Shown here piece by piece: positions 7,965 to 12,753 of a DNA stretch of 17,995 bases. How positions within the stretch are numbered: position 1 is the stretch's first letter; each line of letters opens with the position of its first letter. Under the pieces are notes generated by a model. It worked only from the letters and a program-made list of their open reading frames with translations. It was not told the origin of the DNA and did no database searches. The stretch comes from RCC1774 sp050330855 (GTDB lineage Bacteria; Cyanobacteriota; Cyanobacteriia; Thermosynechococcales; Thermosynechococcaceae), in assembly GCA_050330855.1 (NCBI GenBank), contig JBHJNL010000019.1, forward strand, positions 1 to 17,995, read 5' to 3'. A program made the translations under genes and the position numbers.

Positions 7965-8225
7965 TCACTGCCTGTAGGCATCTTTCCGATGGCGACAACT
8001 GAGAATCAGGATAATTAATTTTTGGTCATTGATCTCATATCGAACTCAATAGGTACCGATGCGAATACGGTATTCGTTGCAATAGCCCTTGAGTTTTTTA
8101 GTCCCGGCAGGGCGAGGGTTATTAGATAACTGCGCTACTTTCTCTAAGATAGAGCCGCATCGATTCTGGGGGATTCGATTCAGTTGCTTCTGAACGGGTT
8201 TAGGGATGATGACTTGGTAAGTCAT
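7965..8225 (-). pseudogene. RelE/ParE-type toxin gene with an in-frame TGA
   Basis: The frame opens at ATG 8225 with MTYQVIIPKPVQKQLNRIPQ and continues through NNPRPAGTKKLKG and YRIRIGTY, typical of RelE/ParE mRNA-interferase toxins. Codon 60 is TGA (8046-8048). The frame then continues without further stops as VRYEINDQKLIILILSCRHR and KDAYRQ to a natural TGA at 7965-7967, giving the usual toxin length of 86 codons. In this family the position after G-x-Y is Arg (the Arg61 equivalent of E. coli RelE in GYRLVY), so a CGA to TGA change would explain the break. The ATG overlaps the antitoxin stop by one base (TGATG). Without readthrough only a 59-residue protein lacking the catalytic C-terminal part would be made. 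Confidence 0.8.
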
Positions 8226-8470
8226 CAAGCAGATTGCGATCTGCTGGCTATATATTCTTCGATAGTTTGATAGTCTCCTGTTTCATAGGCATGACGGGCT
8301 GCGGTTACTTCAGCAACAACGTCTGGATTGTTTTCCATGTCCACTTCTTCGGATTCAAATACTTGGTCTTCAAGAATATCGAGTAATTGCCGTTGTTGCC
8401 CCAAGCTTAAAGAGGTAATTGCTTCAACGAGCGATTCGAGAGTAACTTCTACACTAACTTTGGTACTCAT
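8225..8470 (-). CDS. Antitoxin of a RelE/ParE-type toxin-antitoxin pair
   Basis: Small acidic protein of 81 aa immediately upstream of the toxin. It begins MSTKVSVEVTLESLVEAITS, continues with a helical LSLGQQRQLLDILEDQVFES and ends with a DYQTIEEYIASRSQSA tail. The acidic helix and gene order are those of cyanobacterial antitoxins paired with RelE-like toxins; I cannot name the exact Pfam family. AGGGG lies eight bases ahead of the ATG and supports the start. It would bind and block the toxin and probably autoregulate the operon. With the toxin interrupted, its present role may only be regulatory or residual. Confidence 0.75.
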   Translation of the reverse strand: MSTKVSVEVTLESLVEAITSLSLGQQRQLLDILEDQVFESEEVDMENNPDVVAEVTAARHAYETGDYQTIEEYIASRSQSA

Positions 8471-8502
8471 GTAATTTTCCCCTGGGTAGAATTATCGTTC
8501 AT
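8467..8502 (-). CDS. Possible 11-codon leader ORF coupled to the antitoxin start
   Basis: A perfect AGGAGG (8511-8516) lies eight bases ahead of an ATG that opens an 11-codon frame, MNDNSTQGKIT. Its TGA overlaps the antitoxin ATG as ATGA. The ribosome site is stronger than those of most genes in this window. Whether the peptide is made is unknown; it may serve only to couple translation onto the antitoxin. No family can be assigned at this length. Confidence 0.3.
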   Translation of the reverse strand: MNDNSTQGKIT

Positions 8503-8533
8503 TAATCAAACCTCCTACGTGCCCCAAAGAATA

Positions 8534-8824
8534 TTAAAGGTACTTAAGCACGATATTGGCAGCAACAATGATGACAATTCCGACTAGGCCTTTCCAAGCA
8601 AACCCATCTAGCTTATCTGAGAGCGCCTTCACCTCTACTCGAACATCTTTAATCTCAGCCCGAACATCTTTGAAGTCAGCCCGAACATCTTTGAAGTCAG
8701 CCTGTATTTCGGTGCGGAATGCCTTCAACTCAAGGTCAAGTCGATCAATCGCTTTCTCGTTATGGCGGACATTCTCTTGTGTTCTGGCTAATTCATCAGC
8801 CGGGTTGATGCTGGCTTGAGTCAT
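8534..8824 (-). CDS. Coiled-coil protein with C-terminal membrane anchor
   Basis: No named family recognised. From the ATG at 8824 it has 96 aa: a charged N-terminal helix (ELARTQENVRHNEKAIDRLD), then three near-identical heptads DFKDVRA, DFKDVRA, EIKDVRV (43-63), then a single hydrophobic segment WKGLVGIVIIVAANIVLKYL (77-96). It should form a parallel coiled coil tethered to the membrane by its C terminus. A second ATG at 8890 is open but adds a peptide with no coiled-coil character. It sits 31 bases upstream of the leader ORF and antitoxin on the same strand, so it could be the first gene of that operon; no shared function can be claimed. Confidence 0.7.
   Translation of the reverse strand: MTQASINPADELARTQENVRHNEKAIDRLDLELKAFRTEIQADFKDVRADFKDVRAEIKDVRVEVKALSDKLDGFAWKGLVGIVIIVAANIVLKYL
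8641..8703 (-). repeat. Three tandem 21-bp units encoding heptads
   Basis: Units at 8641-8661, 8662-8682 and 8683-8703 share GAACATCTTT followed by a variable hexamer and CAGCC on the plus strand. The second and third are almost identical. Each is exactly seven codons, so unit gain or loss would keep the frame and simply lengthen the coiled coil. Confidence 0.85.
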
Positions 8825-8944
8825 CGCTTTTATTCTATGACGAGAGGAATGTCTGGGTATCACGGTACACTGCGATACCGCCTTCATCATAGCTCAGGAG
8901 ATTATTGCGGCGGCAAGTTCTCTGCATCTATGGACGGCCCGATG

Positions 8945-9043
8945 GGGAGCATCCCACTTTCGACAAAACATTCTCAAGATGATCTGAAACCATTGATTCC
9001 GCTGTTGCCTAAAAGAGTATATCTGCGAAAGTGGGATGCTCCC
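8945..9043. mobile_element. 99-bp MITE with perfect terminal inverted repeats and 8-bp target duplication
   Basis: GGGAGCATCCCACTTTCG at 8945-8962 and its exact reverse complement at 9026-9043 bound a 99-bp element. Directly outside both ends is the same octamer GCCCGATG (8937-8944 and 9044-9051), a target-site duplication. The 63-bp core is too short for a transposase. This is a non-autonomous element mobilised in trans by an IS sharing these ends. Perfect repeats and an intact duplication imply recent insertion. Families making 8-bp duplications include ISL3, IS66 and ISAs1 groups; I cannot choose among them. Confidence 0.9.
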
Positions 9044-9051
9044 GCCCGATG

Positions 9052-9595
9052 TCCAATGCGAATGCCAGATATTTGAGCGTCGGGGTGATACTTCAATGCT
9101 GCTGATACCGACATGTAAGAGCTACAAAGCCGCGTCACCAGCCTCATAGATCAACCGTCCGTACTTGGCAACATCTTCTTTTCGATTTGTACAACAAGAG
9201 CTAGATGAAGCGTCTTTGCGAGAGGGGTATCAAGATATCCTGCAAGGACAACCGATTGAGGTATTGTCAGACTCCAAGCAACTCAGACTTTTTGAGCGAA
9301 AGGCTTCTTTTTATAGTGAAGTGTAGAGCTAGCAGTCTTCACCTGAACAAAAATATGTCGCAAAGATACTACAGCTCTGAACTACGAATATCCTGAACTG
9401 AATTTTCTACTTGCAACGGCTCAAAACCGGTCGGAGATCATCGCACCTGAGACTTGTAGATCTCAGTACCCCGTCTAAGAACTCTTCTTTGCTTTACTTG
9501 GGTTGTCGAATAGCCATCGCATTGATGTATAAATGCACCGTTTCTAGATTCTAAGCAATGTGTCGCGATGTGCTGTGGCAAGAGAATTTGTGATT
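9052..9595. other. Gene-poor, probably decayed stretch
   Basis: No start-to-stop gene is convincing here. Short protein-like pieces appear on both strands: on plus a start-less 58-codon frame (listed separately), on minus pieces such as KYGRLIYEAGDAAL followed by a stop and LLHVGISSIEVSP. No tRNA, long inverted repeat or terminator was seen. It reads as remnants of lost genes next to the MITE. Confidence 0.45.
9150..9326 (+). pseudogene. Start-less coding-like remnant
   Basis: After a TAG at 9147-9149, 58 codons stay open to TAG 9324-9326. They include SSFRFVQQELDEASLREGYQ, DILQGQPIEVLSDSKQ and LRLFERKASFYSEV. The composition is balanced and soluble-protein-like. There is no ATG; a TTG at 9165 has no ribosome site. 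I do not recognise a family. It may be a fragment left from deletion. Confidence 0.25.
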
Positions 9596-9943
9596 TTAAT
9601 CGCTGAGTGATTTGAGCATCGCTTGAATCACAGGTTTGAGGTTTTGTAAATCCTGTTGCGTGGTGTCCCATAAGATATCAAGTTTGACACCGAAGTAGGC
9701 ATGGATCAGTTTATCGCGCATGCCTGTGACACCTTTCCAGGGAATGTCTGGATATTGCTCTCGCAGGGTGGGTGGGATTTGTTTGGTGGCTTCACCGATA
9801 ACTTCGATGGCGCGGGTCACAGCAAAGATCGTTTTAGCATCATTCTGGAATTTGTCAAAGGTCATACCGCTGACAAACTGTTCAGCCATATCGATGGTGG
9901 TCAGAATGTCTTGTAGATAGTCGCGGATATCCCGTTGGGTCAC
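9596..9943 (-). CDS. hepT: HepT-like ribonuclease (DUF86), toxin of the MntA-HepT pair
   Basis: A HEPN-fold RNase of 115 aa, the normal family length. The HEPN catalytic motif R-x4-H-x-Y is intact as RDKLIHAY (Arg76, His81, Tyr83). Also typical are the N-terminal DYLQDILTTIDMAEQFV helix and FAVTRAIEVIGEATKQIP. The start is GTG at 9943, overlapping the mntA stop as GTGA, which argues for translational coupling. Known: in the Shewanella pair the MNT partner AMPylates the motif tyrosine and silences the RNase; Tyr83 would be the target here. All catalytic residues are present, so this toxin looks functional, unlike the RelE-type gene nearby. Confidence 0.9.
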   Translation of the reverse strand: MTQRDIRDYLQDILTTIDMAEQFVSGMTFDKFQNDAKTIFAVTRAIEVIGEATKQIPPTLREQYPDIPWKGVTGMRDKLIHAYFGVKLDILWDTTQQDLQNLKPVIQAMLKSLSD

Positions 9944-10239
9944 AGATAGATCACCTCTTTTATAATCCGTTGACCGATGTGGGGTTTGAGGGCGTCTTTC
10001 ATGACCAGATCAACTTTTTTGCCGAGGGCTTCGCTGAGATCATTTTCGAGCTGACAGAAGGTGAAGAGGCCGAATCGGAAGTCTGGATCAAATTCGACCA
10101 AGATGTCTACGTCGCTGTTGTCGGTTTGCTCACCCCGTACATAGGAGCCGAAGATGCCCAGTTGAGTGATGTGGTAGGTCTGCTGTAGGGAGGGTTTGAG
10201 GTAGCTCAGTTTAGTTTTAAGAGTGTCTAATGCATTCAT
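9940..10239 (-). CDS. mntA: MNT-domain nucleotidyltransferase, antitoxin of the MntA-HepT pair
   Basis: Minimal nucleotidyltransferase of 99 aa. It contains GIFGSYVRGEQTDNSDVDILVEF: the GS-x10-D-x-D motif with Gly31-Ser32, Asp43 and Asp45, and a likely third metal ligand Asp77 in KKVDLVM. It is predicted to add AMP to the HepT tyrosine using ATP and so neutralise it. The start is well supported: GGAGGT at 10246-10251 stands six bases ahead of the ATG. Antitoxin first, toxin second with a 4-base overlap is the usual order. The NACHT gene ends 62 bp upstream on the same strand, so read-through from it is possible. Confidence 0.9.
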   Translation of the reverse strand: MNALDTLKTKLSYLKPSLQQTYHITQLGIFGSYVRGEQTDNSDVDILVEFDPDFRFGLFTFCQLENDLSEALGKKVDLVMKDALKPHIGQRIIKEVIYL

Positions 10240-10301
10240 TACACTACCTCCGAGATAGTTTGCTTGTCAGCTTCGATAGTCGTTTAGACAAAAATCACGC
10301 G

Positions 10302-12377
10302 TTATTCTGTCTTGGAGGGGAGCAACATAGTGCTTTCTATCTCTTCCCATGCATTTCGCGAGACTCGCACTGCAGCTTCTTTACACTGCACCATTAAGTT
10401 ATGGATGTAGAGGTAGCTAAGAAGTTTACCAGCATCTACCGAAGATATGTCGAGAAACGTCAGGTCAAGATTTAGAGCGTTATGGCACAACTGCGGTAAA
10501 CGATCACTGATGGTCTGCAACTGTTTTGCAGAAACTTGATTGTTAGCTATTAGGGAAGGTAGGGATCCTATTTCTTCAATCACAGGAGCAAAATCAACTG
10601 AAGAGTTAAAAACTTGGGTGCTGGCAAGAGCGCTGGCGCTGGCGAGGAGAAGGGCTCTGGCGAGGCTGAAATCGAGGTCACTGGCGCTGGAGAGGGCGAG
10701 GTCACTGGCGCTGACGATGGCGAAGGCGAGGTCACTGACGCTGGCGAGGGCAAGAGCACTGGCGAGGCTGAGGATGAGTGAGATGGCTATATACCGTCTG
10801 ACGAGGGGTGGAGCATCACTGTCAGAATAAGATGTGACTTGTTCAGCCCAAACAAACAGTGTTCGTAAAGTTGATGAGTCGATCTGTTGTTCGGCAGTTT
10901 GATTCATAAGCCGCAGCATCTTGTCTGCTTTAGATAGTAATCCTGGGACCAGTAATAAAACTTCCCGCCAACGCTGCTCGGTGAGATATTGCTTCACTAT
11001 TTCTTCAAAGTCTTGGCTGATGTGCTGAGCCACGAGATATTCCTGGAGTGTCAAATGAGAAAAGGAATACACATCCTCAGCGCGTTTAACGAGAATACCC
11101 TGTTGCTCCGCAATGGCGTCTAACACTGCTTTACTATTGAGATACTTGGGCTTATCAACCGAATCTTCCAGAAAATTTCTGATCTGGTCAATCAGCTCTT
11201 GCTCCGTAAAGAAAAGCTGATCATTCACAAAACTCTGATAGGCAATTTCAGCCAACATCACCTTTTCTAATGCAGTATTTAATCCTTCATAGACAGGAAC
11301 ATGTCGAACTCGCTTCTCTGCAGCCCATTCATCAAGCAAGATATCCAAGGCTTTTCGGTACAAAGTAGCGCGGTGGGCAGCAAAACTTTGCTTTTTGTCA
11401 TAATAGATGCACAAAAAGGTTAGCAAGAGAGGGGTTTGGACCAACTCCTTGGCTGATTTTTGACTGTCTTCATTCAACAGCATCCAGCATTGATTTGCTG
11501 TGTCATTTTGCTGATCTAGAGTGGCAGTAAACCAGTTGTTGATAAACTGCTGAATTTGCTCGTCATCAAAATCAGCCAGTTCTATTTCAGTGAAATTGCG
11601 AAAACCACTCCGATAGGCCGCGACTCGACAGGAAACCATAAAGCGGTTGTTGTCGTAGCGATTGACAAAATTCTGAATCGCATCAATCACTTTATCCTGA
11701 TTGGCTTTCGGGATTTCATCAAGTCCATCAAATAAAACGAGCAGTTTCCCCTGTCTCAGTGCCTCTTCAACAAAAGCTTCAGAAAAATCAAAACCGACGT
11801 TTGCAAATTCTTTAGCAATTGCCGCCTCTAAATCTACCAATGGGTTTTTAAACTGCTTCAGCTCTAGCATTATAGGAATGCAGTTATGCTCAAAGATATT
11901 GGCTTCGCCTCTAGCTGCAGCTAACCCAATGCGACGTAAATAGGTAGACTTGCCTGCACCCGGTCCACCCAAAACCATTAGACAAGGCTGTTGATTGGCA
12001 ACCTCAATGCCGTTCTCTGGTTTGCCATCATCACTCAGACGACATTCACGTTGCTGAAACCGACGCAAGCCCCTATCTCGATAGGATTTTTCTAGGGCTT
12101 CTAGTGATTCAAACTGACGGATGCTGACATCATCTAAAATTCGTACACCAGTGTATATCTTGTCTAAGGCCAGCCCTTGACGCATCCCAAGTAGCTTAAC
12201 CATGCCGTAGCGTTCTAGATATTTGTCTTCGTACTTGCGAAACAACCTAGCCCAAGTTGGCTGATCTTTGACGATTTTGATGCCTTTATCGACCGCCTTT
12301 TCTAAGATAGATGCGCCGACTTTTGCGATCGCACTCCCTGCGCCTTTTCCTGCAATCTCACCTAACGGACCGCTCAT
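10302..12377 (-). CDS. NACHT-domain STAND NTPase with repeat-containing C terminus
   Basis: A 691-aa signalling NTPase, numbered here from the ATG at 12377. N-terminal helical region (1-130) with WARLFRKYEDKYLERYGMVK; Walker A GGPGAGKST (137-145); Walker B LLVLFDGLDE (212-221); sensor-like FMVSCRVAAYR (246-256); NACHT-typical TPLLLTFLCIYY (315-326) and YRKALDILLDEW (340-351); SFSHLTLQEYLVAQHI in the winged-helix part; a helical region interrupted by an Ala/Ser/Leu/Asp repeat (about 536-587); and a C-terminal LYIHNLMVQCKEAAVR...EEIESTMLLP tail resembling the conserved end of cyanobacterial NACHT proteins. Known: bacterial NACHT/NLR-like proteins can act in phage defence. AAAGG ahead of 12377 supports that ATG; another ATG lies five codons upstream (12392). 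No effector domain such as nuclease or TIR is visible. Confidence 0.9.
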   Translation of the reverse strand: MSGPLGEIAGKGAGSAIAKVGASILEKAVDKGIKIVKDQPTWARLFRKYEDKYLERYGMVKLLGMRQGLALDKIYTGVRILDDVSIRQFESLEALEKSYRDRGLRRFQQRECRLSDDGKPENGIEVANQQPCLMVLGGPGAGKSTYLRRIGLAAARGEANIFEHNCIPIMLELKQFKNPLVDLEAAIAKEFANVGFDFSEAFVEEALRQGKLLVLFDGLDEIPKANQDKVIDAIQNFVNRYDNNRFMVSCRVAAYRSGFRNFTEIELADFDDEQIQQFINNWFTATLDQQNDTANQCWMLLNEDSQKSAKELVQTPLLLTFLCIYYDKKQSFAAHRATLYRKALDILLDEWAAEKRVRHVPVYEGLNTALEKVMLAEIAYQSFVNDQLFFTEQELIDQIRNFLEDSVDKPKYLNSKAVLDAIAEQQGILVKRAEDVYSFSHLTLQEYLVAQHISQDFEEIVKQYLTEQRWREVLLLVPGLLSKADKMLRLMNQTAEQQIDSSTLRTLFVWAEQVTSYSDSDAPPLVRRYIAISLILSLASALALASVSDLAFAIVSASDLALSSASDLDFSLARALLLASASALASTQVFNSSVDFAPVIEEIGSLPSLIANNQVSAKQLQTISDRLPQLCHNALNLDLTFLDISSVDAGKLLSYLYIHNLMVQCKEAAVRVSRNAWEEIESTMLLPSKTE
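10618..10772 (-). repeat. Hexamer-based GCGCTG/GCGAGG-type repeat in the NACHT gene
   Basis: The plus strand carries many imperfect copies of CTGGCG / GCGAGG. CGAGGTCACTG recurs at 10673, 10697 and 10727, offsets of 24 and 30, all multiples of six. In the protein this gives repeated SDLA and SASDL with alternating Leu/Ala. Slippage by units of six keeps the frame. The complement strand is also open here as an Ala/Leu/Arg-rich frame, a by-product of the repeat. Confidence 0.85.
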
Positions 12378-12476
12378 TAAACTACCTTTCATAGTTTCTT
12401 GGCTCTAGCGTAACAGCAAGATAGGAATACTTCTCCGCATCAATTGCTACTATTGGCTAGAACTTTCCGCTATTCT

Positions 12477-12495
12477 CCCCCCAGACTTGGGGGGG
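12477..12495 (-). terminator. GC-only hairpin between the gcvP operon and the NACHT gene
   Basis: CCCCCC (12477-12482) and GGGGGGG (12489-12495) flank a 6-base loop. It lies 12 bases past the stop of the minus-strand membrane-protein gene, where a terminator is expected. No T tract follows in the direction of transcription, so it may instead be a 3'-end stabiliser or a dispersed palindromic repeat. Confidence 0.4.
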
Positions 12496-12507
12496 CCAGT
12501 GCAACAC

Positions 12508-12753
12508 CTAGATCTCTGAACTCATATCCTGTACTGAGTTCTCCGCCATATATTGCCGCATCATTGAAGGCCACAGGAGCACAAAGAACCCCATCCAAGC
12601 TGAGAGCGGAATCGCAATCAAAACCGTCAGCCAAATGACATGGCTCAGAAACCAAGTCCCAAAAATAATGCCAAATCCTGTCAGTAAAATTGACCAGGGC
12701 TGACACCACCAGGGTTTATGATCCCAAGGTTTATAATCGGCAGCTTCATTCAT
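12508..12753 (-). CDS. Small cyanobacterial membrane protein (possibly DUF6737)
   Basis: About 81 aa with an N-terminal tryptophan-rich soluble part (DYKPWDHKPWWCQPWSILLT), two hydrophobic segments (ILLTGFGIIFGTWFLSHVIW and LTVLIAIPLSAWMGFFVLLW) and an acidic C terminus. KPWWCQPWSILLTG recalls a family of uncharacterised cyanobacterial two-span proteins that I believe is DUF6737; I cannot confirm this. The chosen ATG (12753) overlaps the gcvP stop by 8 bases; an ATG four codons earlier (12765) is equally open. The overlap implies translation coupled to gcvP. Function unknown. Confidence 0.75.
   Translation of the reverse strand: MNEAADYKPWDHKPWWCQPWSILLTGFGIIFGTWFLSHVIWLTVLIAIPLSAWMGFFVLLWPSMMRQYMAENSVQDMSSEI

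Noticed and set aside
8816..9076. Plus-strand 86-codon frame running through the MITE
   Set aside because: It changes character at the MITE, its end is made of MITE sequence, and it overlaps the start of the minus-strand coiled-coil gene.
9438..9671. Minus-strand 77-codon frame overlapping the hepT 3' end
   Set aside because: Low-complexity composition, no family resemblance, and it overlaps a clearly real gene.
10540..10830. Plus-strand 96-codon Ala/Leu/Arg-rich frame
   Set aside because: It lies wholly inside the NACHT coding region and is explained by the hexamer repeat; it has no ribosome site.
7965..12377. CRISPR array
   Set aside because: The repeats here are coding heptads or hexamers, without regular repeat-spacer structure.
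12444..12638. Plus-strand frame with SPPRLGG-like start opposite the membrane-protein gene
   Set aside because: A shadow of the minus-strand gene, opened by the C/G hairpin.
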